A stretch of DNA of 36,952 nt, from the NCBI GenBank assembly GCA_043777315.1, contig JAYVPW010000018.1, forward strand, positions 1 through 36,952, given 5' to 3'. Within the stretch, counting starts at the first letter, position 1; every line of letters begins with the position of its first letter. Shown here piece after piece: positions 26,484 through 35,099 of this stretch. The DNA comes from CAIURC01 sp043777315. GTDB lineage: Bacteria > Verrucomicrobiota > Verrucomicrobiia > Chthoniobacterales > Chthoniobacteraceae. The notes beneath the pieces are model-generated. The model ran no database searches, was not told the DNA's origin, and was given only the letters and a program-made list of their open reading frames with translations. The position numbers and the translations under genes are program-made.

Positions 26484-27071
26484 ATGAAAACTCCCACGTT
26501 CCCCACTCTCGCCCTGACCGTTGCGCTCCTCGCGGCCACGCCCGCATTTTCGCAAAATGAAGCGATGGAGCCGGGTAAACCAGCCCCGGTCGGCGCACCC
26601 GCGAAGCCCGCCGAAAAGCCGAAGCCGCTCGCCGCGACAGACAAGAGTTTCGTCAAGAGTTCGCTCGAAAGCATGTATCTGCTGATGAGTCTGACGGAGA
26701 AAAACAAACAGGATCAACTCAAGGTGGCCGATACGAAAACGGTGGCTGAAAAAATCAGCACCGAATTCACGAAGCTGTGGGCTGAACTCGCTCCGATCGC
26801 TACGACCAATGGCGACAAGCTGCCCAGTGCGGTGCCGACTTCCGACAAGGCCAAGATCGACAAATTGGGCAAGGCGCCGGGAGACAAATACGACAAGGAA
26901 TGGATCAAGCTCGTGGGCAAGGATACCAAGCATTTGGCCACGGCGTTCGCTGCGGCGAAGACCTCGCAAAATCCGCAAATCAAGGCGCTGGCGGCGACTT
27001 GGGAGCCGACGATGAAGACCATCAACGACGACACCGACAAAGCAGAAAAAGTGGTCGCGAAAGCGAAGTAA
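26484..27071 (+). CDS. DUF4142-like secreted protein
   Basis: A 195-residue protein from ATG 26484 with a signal peptide (PTFPTLALTVALLAATPAFS, cut near SQ/NE); an ATG at 26478 is an alternative. A proline/alanine/lysine linker (GKPAPVGAPAKPAEKPKPLA) is followed by a four-helix domain: TDKSFVKSSLESMYLLMSLT, VADTKTVAEKISTEFTKLWA and LPSAVPTSDKAKIDKLGKAP. This matches the predicted ferritin-like DUF4142 fold, whose role is unknown; several members are linked to envelope stress. It has its own terminator. Confidence 0.65.
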   Translation: MKTPTFPTLALTVALLAATPAFSQNEAMEPGKPAPVGAPAKPAEKPKPLAATDKSFVKSSLESMYLLMSLTEKNKQDQLKVADTKTVAEKISTEFTKLWAELAPIATTNGDKLPSAVPTSDKAKIDKLGKAPGDKYDKEWIKLVGKDTKHLATAFAAAKTSQNPQIKALAATWEPTMKTINDDTDKAEKVVAKAK

Positions 27072-27092
27072 CCGTCGCCACGACATAATTAG

Positions 27093-27130
27093 AAAACGGG
27101 CGCGGCCACGGTCGCGCCCGTTTTGCTTTT
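27093..27130 (+). terminator. Rho-independent terminator of the DUF4142-like gene
   Basis: A 12-bp perfect stem aaaacgggcgcg / cgcgcccgtttt with an 8-base loop (gccacggt) is followed by gctttt. It lies 22 bases after the stop codon at 27069-27071. Confidence 0.85.
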
Positions 27131-27167
27131 CCCCCACGGCTGGAGAAGCCCGGAAGGGCTGAAAGAT

Positions 27168-27309
27168 ATTAGCCGGTGGCGTCAGCCACCGGAACCGCCG
27201 TCGTAATCCAGGCGCCCCAGCGGGGCGCAGGAGTCCCGCTCCATTCCACCGCCCCGCTGGGGCGGACGCGGTTTCACGACAAGTCCGGTGGCTGACGCCA
27301 CCGGCTAAT
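27168..27309. repeat. 26-bp perfect inverted repeat with nested palindromes
   Basis: The arms 27168-27193 (attagccggtggcgtcagcc plus accgga) and 27284-27309 are exact reverse complements. Each arm is itself nearly palindromic (ccggtggcgtcagccaccgg). The spacer has two further hairpins (cgccccagcggggcg and cgccccgctggggcg). It is of the CCGGTGGC type common in Planctomycetes and Verrucomicrobiota. Short tandem gcagtccc units follow at about 27344-27366. No gene is seen in 27131-27371. Confidence 0.8.
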
Positions 27310-27371
27310 TTCCAGTGAGCCTCCGGCTCAGAGAATCGTAACGACAGTCCCGCAGTCCCGCAGTCCCGGAG

Positions 27372-28568
27372 CTACTCCAGTTTCCCGAGCACCCAAGAGT
27401 ATTCCCGGGCGATGCTTTTCACCACGTCGCCCGGCGTGAAGTCCGCAGGCAGCACGTCGAAAGTGTAGGTCTCGATTTCGAGATGCGAGCAGGTGCCGCC
27501 GCGCAATTCGTGAAAAAAATCGGGTGTCAATTCCGACGCCGTCGAGCTGAGCGGTCCCGTCGCCGGCATGAAAAGCGGCACGTGAAAATGGACGCGGAGT
27601 TCCTCGATTTCGGGAAACGTCGCGACCTCGTTGAGCGCTTCGGAAAGGTCATACCACGCGATCTTCGCGCCCGCGCCGGTCACCCCTTTCACCTGATGCA
27701 AATAGACCGGTTCGTTGAAGGCGCGCAGAGCTTCCCACGTCTCCGGATTCGACGCCCCGCGGAGCGCGGCGCTGATCTGCACTTTGGAAATGCGAATGCC
27801 TTCCGAGACGTAGCGGCGGTATGATTCGGCCACGTCTTCAAACTGCATCGCGACGTGGCACGTATCGAAGCAGACGCCAAGATGCCGGCGCATCAACGTC
27901 TCCGCCTGACCGCGCGCGCAGCCCATGATCCGCGCCACTTCATCGACCCCGGCGGTGAGCAGCGCGCCTTTGAAAAACTCGATCGTTTCCGAAGTCGTCT
28001 CGAGGTAGCAATCCGGCTCCGGTTCGAGCCCGAGATGGATTTCCTGGCCCGTGTCATCGCGGATCGCGGCGAGGTAGGCCACGACCGCGGCGAGGTTGCG
28101 CGCCATCAGAAATTTGTCGTCGTCACTCGTGATCCACGGCTTGAAAGAGCAGGGGACGGTGCTGATCGAGCCGTCCACTTCCCCCGGCAGAAAGTTCGTA
28201 AAAATGTCCGCGAGTTGGATCGTGTAATCGCGCCGCTCCGGCGTGCGCCAATCGGGCTGATAGACCTTCTCTTTCACCGGTCCCTGATGAAACCGGCCAT
28301 ACGGAAATCCGTTCATCGTGAAGGGATAAAGCTGGTGCTCCGCGAAGAAATCCCGCGCCTCGCCGAGCAACGCCTGATCCCCCGCCAGCTTCGTCGCGGC
28401 GTGGTGCGAGATGCGCAGGCCGAGGCCAAACCATTGGTCGGGCGCGACGCGCTGCTTGACCGCCAGCGCCTTCTCCCGGATGACCGTGAAATTATCCGCC
28501 CAGCTCTCGCCCGGATGGATGTTCAGGCAGTAGGTGAGATGAAGCGGTGGCCGGTGCTGCAGGATCAT
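27372..28568 (-). CDS. eboE: EboE-like TIM-barrel protein (metabolite traffic protein)
   Basis: A 398-residue protein of the xylose isomerase-like TIM-barrel group. It matches EboE by its start LTYCLNIHPGESWADNF (11-27) and by metal-site residues placed as in that fold: E182 in HLGLEPEPDC, D235 and H237 in VCFDTCHVAMQFED, H291, and the VHFHVPLF stretch at 326-333. EboE belongs to the conserved ebo cluster, which in Nostoc punctiforme helps move a scytonemin precursor to the periplasm; its own chemistry is unknown. Its ATG overlaps the stop of the upstream 3-dehydroquinate synthase-like gene (ATGA at 28568-28565), so the two are coupled. Confidence 0.85.
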   Translation of the reverse strand: MILQHRPPLHLTYCLNIHPGESWADNFTVIREKALAVKQRVAPDQWFGLGLRISHHAATKLAGDQALLGEARDFFAEHQLYPFTMNGFPYGRFHQGPVKEKVYQPDWRTPERRDYTIQLADIFTNFLPGEVDGSISTVPCSFKPWITSDDDKFLMARNLAAVVAYLAAIRDDTGQEIHLGLEPEPDCYLETTSETIEFFKGALLTAGVDEVARIMGCARGQAETLMRRHLGVCFDTCHVAMQFEDVAESYRRYVSEGIRISKVQISAALRGASNPETWEALRAFNEPVYLHQVKGVTGAGAKIAWYDLSEALNEVATFPEIEELRVHFHVPLFMPATGPLSSTASELTPDFFHELRGGTCSHLEIETYTFDVLPADFTPGDVVKSIAREYSWVLGKLE

Positions 28569-29734
28569 GGAGCGGAGGAAAAGCGTCTGAGTTCCTGAAG
28601 CGCGAGCTCCATCTTGGCAAGGTCGATTTCATGCACCTCATGGCGCGCCCCGATGCCCTGCGGATACGTGACGCAGAGCTCTCCGCCGAGGTGTTCCTGA
28701 AACTCGCGGAGCCCCGCGAAGATGGTGCGTCCGCCGTCGGTGTCGCGCTGGTCGAGTTCGTCAAACCAGAGCGTGAAACCACTTTGTTTCAGTCCCGTGC
28801 GGATGAGCGCGAGCTCGTCCGCGGTGATCCAGCCGAGCATTTCCGCGTAGATCGAATCGAGCAAAACGCCCGTCGCCACCGCCTCGCCGTGCGAGATCCG
28901 GAAGCCGGAGATCAGCTCCATTTTGTGCGCCGACCAGTGTCCGAAATCGAGCGGCCGCGCGCGCCCGTATTCGAAGGGGTCGCCGGTCGTGCGGATGTGC
29001 TCGAGGTGCATCACCGCGCAGCGCTCGACGAGTGTCTGCATCGCGGCGAAATCGCGCGCCGGAAACGCCGCGGCGTGAGCCATGAGCCAGTCGAAAAAAT
29101 TGCGGTCCCGGATGATCGCGACCTTGAACGCCTCGGCCACGCCGCAGAGCCAGTCGCGCTGTCCGAGCGAGAGGAGAAAATCGAAATCGTTCAGCACCGC
29201 AAACGGCGGCGCGAACGTGCCAACCGCGTTTTTGCCGCCGGCAAAATTGACGCCGTTTTTCACGCCGACACCGGCATCATTTTGTCCGAGCACGGTGGTC
29301 GGGACGCGCACCTGCCGCAGCCCGCGATGCACCAGTGCGGCGGCGAGTCCGACGGCGTCCATCACCGCGCCGCCGCCGACGATGATGACGAACGCCTGCC
29401 GGTCCATCCGCTTCTCGAGCAGCAGGCGCATGTGTCCCTCGACCAGCGAAAAATCGTTCTTCGCCGCCTCGCCGCCCGGCACGATTTGCGGCGGAGCGGC
29501 GAGCTCGAGCTGCCGCGGATTCGCGTCGAAATACGCAGTGATTTGTTGCGTCAATTGCGGGTTCGCTTTCGCGACATGCGCATCGATGAAGACCATCGCG
29601 CGGTGCCGCCGCTGCTCGTTCAGCCGGTCGAGCGTTTCGAGCAGGACGGGATTTTCCGGCGCGAAAAGGGCGTGCGTGAAGACGACCGGGAAATCCCAGT
29701 TGACCGTGATTTGCTGGCGGACCGAGCGCGTCAC
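28565..29734 (-). CDS. eboD: EboD-like 3-dehydroquinate synthase family protein
   Basis: A 389-residue protein of the dehydroquinate synthase family. NAD-binding features are VPGGEAAKND (86-94) and IIVGGGAVMDAVGLAAALVH (117-136); the substrate-site loop is PTTVLGQNDAGVGVKNGVNF. The zinc ligands of the family align with E201 (GVAEAFKVA), H266 (DFGHWSAHK) and H282 (SHGEAVATGV), so the metal site is kept. It begins with GTG at 29734 that overlaps the stop of the upstream gene as GTGA; the longer frame to 29821 lies inside that gene. In ebo clusters this is EboD, not the shikimate-pathway AroB, though the product is unknown. Confidence 0.85.
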   Translation of the reverse strand: MTRSVRQQITVNWDFPVVFTHALFAPENPVLLETLDRLNEQRRHRAMVFIDAHVAKANPQLTQQITAYFDANPRQLELAAPPQIVPGGEAAKNDFSLVEGHMRLLLEKRMDRQAFVIIVGGGAVMDAVGLAAALVHRGLRQVRVPTTVLGQNDAGVGVKNGVNFAGGKNAVGTFAPPFAVLNDFDFLLSLGQRDWLCGVAEAFKVAIIRDRNFFDWLMAHAAAFPARDFAAMQTLVERCAVMHLEHIRTTGDPFEYGRARPLDFGHWSAHKMELISGFRISHGEAVATGVLLDSIYAEMLGWITADELALIRTGLKQSGFTLWFDELDQRDTDGGRTIFAGLREFQEHLGGELCVTYPQGIGARHEVHEIDLAKMELALQELRRFSSAP

Positions 29735-31050
29735 TTCCGCGCCTCCATCCAAGCCTGCGTCGCGCGTGCGAGGTCGAGTGCGGACTTCGGCTTTTGCGGA
29801 AATTCGAGTGAGGACGACCACGCGATTTCGTAGCCTTTTCCGACGCTGCCGTGCGACCCGCGAATCTTGTCGGTGTCAAAGCTCACGCTCATCGGCGGCC
29901 AGCCGAAAAAGAGTTCGCACGGGTCGTAGCCCGGTTTGTTGTGAATATCGACGTGGCTCGCGTAGTCGGGCGCGTGATCCTTTTCAAACCACGGGTAGGC
30001 GAACCACGCGCCGTCCTCCGCGACGATCATCAGTTCACCGCTGCGCGAGTGCGCGAGACCGCGTGCGGCCTGCGCATTTTTATCGAGGACGGCAGCGATC
30101 CCGGGCGTCCTTTCAAGCACTGAGGCGGCTTCGCGGGCCGCGGCCTCGTCGCGGCAGTAGATATGCGCGACCTGGTGATCGACCACGGCGAACGCGCGGC
30201 TCGTGTGGAAATCGGTGTAATCCATCGCCCGAATATCGCGCACCGTGAAGAGCCCCGCCTCGCGCAAAACGCGGTTCGGAAAGATCGCGCCGCGCTTCAC
30301 CGGCTCGATCGCGTAGTCGCCGACGAAAATCCAGTCGTAGCCGAAATCCCGGCACGCCGCCTTGATCCGCGTGAGGTAGCCGAGCAGGTAATCGAGCGCC
30401 TTTTTCGCCGGCTCGCTGTCCGGCCCGTGGCGCTGCAAATCGTAGTCGAGGTGCGGCAAATACGTGAGCAGCAGGTCCGGCGCGACGTCCGGCATTCCCA
30501 TCACCGCGCAGGTCGCATCGACGATCCAGTCGCTCGATTTGTAGTTCGCGAGCGGCCCCCAATAATTCATCAGATTGAAGGGTCGCCCGATCACTTCGGT
30601 CAGCCGCGCTTCGAGGCTCGCGGGCTGCGTGTAGCAGGCCTGGATCATACCGCCGCTGTGCTTGTGAATCGGCGCGGGCGTGACCACGAGATCGACTTCT
30701 TCGCCCATGCTCTGCTGCCAGAACATCATCCCGACCGTGCCCCCTTTTTTGCGAAAGGTTTCCCAAATCCGCGGCCCCTCCACGAGCGCGGACGACTGCT
30801 CCCAAAACAGGACTTTCCGCAAGTCGCGAAAGAAAAGTCCATTGGCCACGAGCCCGTGTGCGCCGGGCTCCGCGGCGGTGCGAAACGACGCCTGGAAGAC
30901 GCTCGTGACCGCGGGGAAAACCGTCTCCGCCGACTGAAATTCCGGCAGGTGCGAAACCATGTTCCAGCCCAGCGCTGCGATATCGACGACGAGAAGTTTT
31001 CGGGGTGTGGACACGGGATTCGGGGTGAATGCGGGGGGACAGGAAATCAC
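29731..31050 (-). CDS. eboF: EboF-like alkaline phosphatase/phosphodiesterase superfamily protein
   Basis: A 439-residue protein of the type I phosphodiesterase/nucleotide pyrophosphatase group. The N-terminal LVVDIAALGWNMVSHLPEFQ holds the first metal aspartate (D23), and PAVTSVFQASFRTAAEPGAH provides the nucleophile-type threonine (T49), followed by HGLVANG. Further metal residues are LTYLPHLDYDLQRHGPDSE and, late in the protein, the histidines SHVDIHNKPGYDP and GSHGSVG. It is the first gene of the coupled eboF-D-E operon. No signal peptide is evident. A GTG slightly downstream of the ATG could be the true start. Confidence 0.8.
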   Translation of the reverse strand: MISCPPAFTPNPVSTPRKLLVVDIAALGWNMVSHLPEFQSAETVFPAVTSVFQASFRTAAEPGAHGLVANGLFFRDLRKVLFWEQSSALVEGPRIWETFRKKGGTVGMMFWQQSMGEEVDLVVTPAPIHKHSGGMIQACYTQPASLEARLTEVIGRPFNLMNYWGPLANYKSSDWIVDATCAVMGMPDVAPDLLLTYLPHLDYDLQRHGPDSEPAKKALDYLLGYLTRIKAACRDFGYDWIFVGDYAIEPVKRGAIFPNRVLREAGLFTVRDIRAMDYTDFHTSRAFAVVDHQVAHIYCRDEAAAREAASVLERTPGIAAVLDKNAQAARGLAHSRSGELMIVAEDGAWFAYPWFEKDHAPDYASHVDIHNKPGYDPCELFFGWPPMSVSFDTDKIRGSHGSVGKGYEIAWSSSLEFPQKPKSALDLARATQAWMEARK

Positions 31051-31101
31051 GATTTTCCGAAATGGCGAGTGCGGGTGCGGCGTTCGGGAAGGTGCCTTCT
31101 C

Positions 31102-31233
31102 GTCCTCCTGAGCGCAGCGCCAGCGGAGTCGAAGGACCTCTTACTTTTCCCCGCTCGAGGCGCGTCCCGTCGGGGGAAAAGTGAGAGGTCCTTCAACTGC
31201 ATTTCGCTGTCGCTCCACTTCGCTCGGGATGAC
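31102..31233. repeat. Second full-length copy of the palindromic 'cctgagcgcagcg' element
   Basis: The left arm (gtcctcctgagcgcagcgcc to gagtcgaaggacctctta) and the right arm (gagaggtccttcaactgcat to cttcgctcgggatgac) match the element at 14191-14325, with the inner cttttccccg / cgggggaaaag hairpin. It lies between the ebo operon start and the surface-protein gene, on the upstream side of eboF. Confidence 0.75.
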
Positions 31234-31247
31234 CAGGGAAGGATGTC

Positions 31248-33059
31248 TCACCCCACGATTCGTCGGCTCCGAATCCTTTGCCATACAGCCCCGGCGAGGC
31301 AGAGCACGAGGAGCACGCCGAGTGTGCGGACCGCGGTGATTTCGACGATAGGCGGCTTGGCGGGAGTCGTGAATCCGGCCTGGTATGGAGGGCCGGTCGA
31401 CTGGCCCTCCGCATCGAATCCGAGCACCCGCATCGCGTAAAAGGTGTGCGGCCGGAGGCCGGAAAAATGTCCGGTCGCACGCCCATCTTTTCTCTCGAAG
31501 CTGAATCCCGGAAACGGCAGCCAGTCGATTTTCAGTGCGCCTCCGGCGAGCGATAATTGTCGCACTTCCGCGCCGTAACGGACCGCGCCGCTGACGATCT
31601 CCGGCCATGCCGTGGCGGCCGATGTAGGGGTCATTTCCGTGACTTGCAACGCGGGTGCGTCCGCGACGCCGGCCGCAACCGACTCGGCGTCGGCACTGTC
31701 GGAAGGCATCGAGGCCGCGCTGGTTTTCGGGGTCGCGGAATTTGTCTCGACCCGCAGCGGCGAAGCGGACTCGCGCCGGTCTGGCACGCGGCCCTCGACA
31801 GGCACGACCAAAGCTCGGCCAACGGACTGGAGTTTGAGTTCCGCGCGATACGCGCCCGGCTCGAGCGGTTGAAATTCGACGGCGATTTTCCGGCGCTCGC
31901 CGGGTTCGATGACGGTCGATTTTTGCGGCAGCGAAAAGGGCGGCGCGATCTGCATCGAGGCCGCCGCGGAGACGCCGCCGACGTTTTCGATCTCCACAAA
32001 TTCGCGCGCGGCTGCGGTCGCCTGCATGGTCCCAAAATTCACCATCGGCTGCGCGATGCGGAGGATCGGTCCGACCGCGGCGGCATGCACGGGCAGCGCC
32101 GCGCCGGCTCGCGCCGGGACGATGCGGATGTCGGCGTCGAATGCGGTCACATCGGCCGGCGCGGTTTGCACGAGCACGCGCGCGCTTTCACCTGCGGCGA
32201 GCGTGAGCGCGCGCGGAAACTCGAGCCGCTCGTCCGCCGCGAAGTCGAAGGTCTGCGGCGCGCGCGTGTGGTTCGTCACTTCAAAATTGCCGCTGCGGAC
32301 GGGGTCGGCGGGTCCGTGTTTCAGCTCGAGGCGCGCGGGGGAAAAAGCGAGCGGATCGAGCGCTTCGCCGGTCAGCGAAATGGCGCGATCCGGCTGTGAT
32401 GTGAAACGCGCCTCGCCGGAAAAAATGCCGCCCGATTTCGGCGCGAAGACGACCTCGAATCGCTTCCGCTCACCCGCGCCGAGCCGGTATTTCGGCGCGC
32501 CCTTCACCGTCCACGGCGGGTCGATTTGCACCATCCCCTCGGACACGCCGCCGCCTCGGTTTGCGATCTCGATTTCCTGCGCGGAAACGTCTCCCGAGAG
32601 AATCTGCGCGAACGCCACTTGCACTGGCGCGATCAGTTGCGGCGGGGTGTCGAGAATGGTGATCACGACTTCCACCGCACCGGAAACCCCTTCATTGCTG
32701 CGCACCGAAAAAGTGAATTTTTCGCGCGTGATCGCGAGGTCGGCGGGCGGCGTGTAGCGCACTGACGAACTCTCCGGTTGGAGGCGTTTGACGTCGCTCA
32801 ATTTGCCGGCGGGCGGCTGCACTTTGACGACAAAATCGAGTGTTTGATTTCGCGTGCCGTAGATGCGCAGCGGCACGTCGATCGATTCGCCGCGCTTCAC
32901 CTGCAGCGACTGCGCCACCGGCTCGGGCGGCGCGGATGGGAGCGGCGCCGGCTTGCGCGCGGCGGCCGCATTCGTCCCGCAACAAAGCAGCACCGACGCC
33001 GCGGCCAGCGCGAGGATTCGCCGCAAAAAAACGAGGGGGGCGGTGAGCGCGGCAATCAT
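31248..33059 (-). CDS. Exported protein with ASH/MSP-like and fibronectin-type domains
   Basis: A 603-residue protein from ATG 33059 with a signal peptide (FLRRILALAAASVLLCCGTN; the Cys pair before GTN may be a lipobox). The mature part has several immunoglobulin-like beta domains of the ASH/MSP type: QEIEIANRGGGVSEGMVQID, FEVTNHTRAPQTFDFAADER and VEIENVGGVSAAASMQIAPP. A low-complexity linker is followed by a fibronectin type III-like domain (LRPHTFYAMRVLGFDAEGQS) and a C-terminal membrane helix (TLGVLLVLCLAGAVWQRI). The membrane-anchored, multi-domain layout suggests a surface or periplasmic scaffold. The longer frame to 33389 covers the next gene region and is not used. Confidence 0.75.
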   Translation of the reverse strand: MIAALTAPLVFLRRILALAAASVLLCCGTNAAAARKPAPLPSAPPEPVAQSLQVKRGESIDVPLRIYGTRNQTLDFVVKVQPPAGKLSDVKRLQPESSSVRYTPPADLAITREKFTFSVRSNEGVSGAVEVVITILDTPPQLIAPVQVAFAQILSGDVSAQEIEIANRGGGVSEGMVQIDPPWTVKGAPKYRLGAGERKRFEVVFAPKSGGIFSGEARFTSQPDRAISLTGEALDPLAFSPARLELKHGPADPVRSGNFEVTNHTRAPQTFDFAADERLEFPRALTLAAGESARVLVQTAPADVTAFDADIRIVPARAGAALPVHAAAVGPILRIAQPMVNFGTMQATAAAREFVEIENVGGVSAAASMQIAPPFSLPQKSTVIEPGERRKIAVEFQPLEPGAYRAELKLQSVGRALVVPVEGRVPDRRESASPLRVETNSATPKTSAASMPSDSADAESVAAGVADAPALQVTEMTPTSAATAWPEIVSGAVRYGAEVRQLSLAGGALKIDWLPFPGFSFERKDGRATGHFSGLRPHTFYAMRVLGFDAEGQSTGPPYQAGFTTPAKPPIVEITAVRTLGVLLVLCLAGAVWQRIRSRRIVG

Positions 33060-33174
33060 CGGATGGGCGGGCTCTACCGCAGATCGCCGCCGCTCACAAT
33101 CTCGCGGCTGCGTGCCGCATAATCTGTTTGCGGGGACGGGACGCGATCGGTAGGTCAATCGCCGCTTTTCCCGC

Positions 33175-33783
33175 ATGAGAAACCCGCGTCTCCATCTGCT
33201 GCCCGTCGTGCTCGCTCTCTGGATCGTTGCGCCGGCTGCGCCCGCTTTCGCCGACTTTTTTGGCCGGCCCGCGACGCCGATGCGCAGCGCCAGCGAGCTG
33301 CTCCGGCGGCAGGATGCGCCGAAGGTTTTCAAGGCGGTCGAGCCGCTGATCAACCCGGCCAACTCGCGCATGACCGTCTCCATTTCCAAGCAGCGCGCCT
33401 ATCTGATGACCGGCGACCAGGTTTACATCGACACGCCGATTTCCTCGGGAAAACGGGCCGGCATGACGCCGACCGGCAGCTTCTCGGTGATGGAAAAAGA
33501 CCCCGATCATCGCTCGAATATTTACGGCGCTTTTTGCGATCCGAGCGGGCGGATCGTGCGCGAGGGCGTGAGCTTGAAAATCGATTCCGCGCCGAGCGGA
33601 ACGCATTACGTCGGCGCGCCGATGAAGTGGTTCATGCGTCTGAGCGACCGCGGCGTCGGGATGCACATCGGAATCCTGCCGGGCTATCCGGCCTCGCACG
33701 GCTGTGTCCGGCTGCCGGCGGACATCGCGGGGTTGATTTACCAAAAGGTGAAAGTCGGCACGCCGGTCACGATCGAGCAATAG
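33175..33783 (+). CDS. L,D-transpeptidase (YkuD domain)
   Basis: A 202-residue exported enzyme. Residues 1-26 are a signal peptide (LHLLPVVLALWIVAPAAPAF). The YkuD domain has SISKQRAYLMTGDQVYIDTP near 69 and the catalytic motif MHIGILPGYPASHGCVRLP at 163-181, with C177, H175, R179 and H164. It cross-links peptidoglycan or anchors proteins through meso-diaminopimelate. It is convergent with cinA: the two coding regions overlap by 17 bases (33767-33783). Confidence 0.9.
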   Translation: MRNPRLHLLPVVLALWIVAPAAPAFADFFGRPATPMRSASELLRRQDAPKVFKAVEPLINPANSRMTVSISKQRAYLMTGDQVYIDTPISSGKRAGMTPTGSFSVMEKDPDHRSNIYGAFCDPSGRIVREGVSLKIDSAPSGTHYVGAPMKWFMRLSDRGVGMHIGILPGYPASHGCVRLPADIAGLIYQKVKVGTPVTIEQ

Positions 33784-35053
33784 CGCCCGCGGAGTCGGGA
33801 GCCTCGGGCGTCAGGCTGCGGCGGAGGAGATCGAGCGCGGCTTGCGAAGCGAGGAATTTAAAGGTTTCGCGGTCGGTCGGGAATTTGTGCGGCTCGACTT
33901 TCGCGATGCCGACTTTGCTCGCGAGGGCGACGTAAACGGTGCCCACCGGTTTCTCCACGGTGCCGCCGCCCGGACCGGCGATGCCGGTGGTCGCGAGCGC
34001 GTAATCGGCTCCGGTGACGCGGAGTGCGCCTTGCGCCATCGCCGCGGCGACGCGGCTGCTGACCGCGCCGTGTTGCTCGATGAGCGTGGGATCCACGCCG
34101 AGTTCGCGAGTCTTCGATTCGTTCGCGTAGGTGATGAATCCGGCGGTGAAAACGTGCGAGGCACCGGGCACATTCGTGAGCAGGTCGGCGAGATGCCCGC
34201 CGGTGCAGGACTCCGCGGTCGCGAGCGTTTCGGCGCGGCTGGCGAGGAGATCGACGACGACCTTTTCGAGCGAACGCTCGTCGCCGGAAACGATGTGGTG
34301 GGCGAGCTTTCCGGTGATGATCGCGCCGGCTTTTTCGAGCAAATCTGGCGTGCCGATCACGCGCACATCAACCTCGCCGGGGCGCGCGCAGTATCCGAGC
34401 TCGACGCCGAGAGCGAGGAGGTCCGCGCCGACTTGTTCCTCGACGTGCGACTCGCCGAGACCGCTCACGCGGTAGGTGCGCTTGAGTTCTGACGGACCGT
34501 CGGGCGCGATCTCCCGCAGCAGCGGGACGACTGATTGGAGGAACATCGGCTTCAGCTCGCGCGGCGGTCCCGGCAGCAGGAAAAGGTGAGGGGAGACGCC
34601 GCTGTTTTGCGGCCCCGGCAAATGGAGCGGCGGCAGATAAAGCCCCGGCGCGGTGCCGTTTTCATTTCGCAAAACCGTGGCCTCCCGGGGACGCAGCGCC
34701 TGCAGCCGCACGCGGTCGCCGATGGTGAGCCCGCGCCGGACGAACCGTTCGTCGATCGCGGCCATGACCGCGTCGTCGTGGATCAATTCGAGCCCGAGCA
34801 ATTCGGCGACGACATCGCGGGTGATGTCATCGGTCGTCGGCCCGAGACCGCCGGTGACGAACACGATTTCCGCGCGGCGGAAACTTTCCTGCAGCGCGTC
34901 CGCAATCGAGCGCCCATCAGGCACGGTGACCTGCCGGTCGATTCGCAGGCCGAGCGGGAAAAGCTCCAGCGCGAGGAATGTCAGGTGCGTATTCGAGACG
35001 CTCCCGAGCAGCAGTTCGGTGCCGGTGTTGATGATTTCGACGCGGAAATTCAT
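33767..35053 (-). CDS. cinA: CinA: competence/damage-inducible protein with nicotinamide-nucleotide amidase
   Basis: A 428-residue two-domain CinA. The N-terminal MoCF-like domain starts RVEIINTGTELLLGSVSNTH and contains VFVTGGLGPTTDDITRDVVA near 64-83. The C-terminal amidase domain has ATAESCTGGHLADLLTNVPG and ATTGIAGPGGGTVEKPVGTV. It works in NAD salvage and pyridine-nucleotide quality control by splitting off the amide of nicotinamide mononucleotide. Length and order agree with the family. Its stop region overlaps the L,D-transpeptidase gene. Confidence 0.92.
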   Translation of the reverse strand: MNFRVEIINTGTELLLGSVSNTHLTFLALELFPLGLRIDRQVTVPDGRSIADALQESFRRAEIVFVTGGLGPTTDDITRDVVAELLGLELIHDDAVMAAIDERFVRRGLTIGDRVRLQALRPREATVLRNENGTAPGLYLPPLHLPGPQNSGVSPHLFLLPGPPRELKPMFLQSVVPLLREIAPDGPSELKRTYRVSGLGESHVEEQVGADLLALGVELGYCARPGEVDVRVIGTPDLLEKAGAIITGKLAHHIVSGDERSLEKVVVDLLASRAETLATAESCTGGHLADLLTNVPGASHVFTAGFITYANESKTRELGVDPTLIEQHGAVSSRVAAAMAQGALRVTGADYALATTGIAGPGGGTVEKPVGTVYVALASKVGIAKVEPHKFPTDRETFKFLASQAALDLLRRSLTPEAPDSAGAIARS

Positions 35054-35099
35054 CGGCGAAACGGGATCGGGAATCTGCGTTGAGGCGAGCGCGGTGCGT

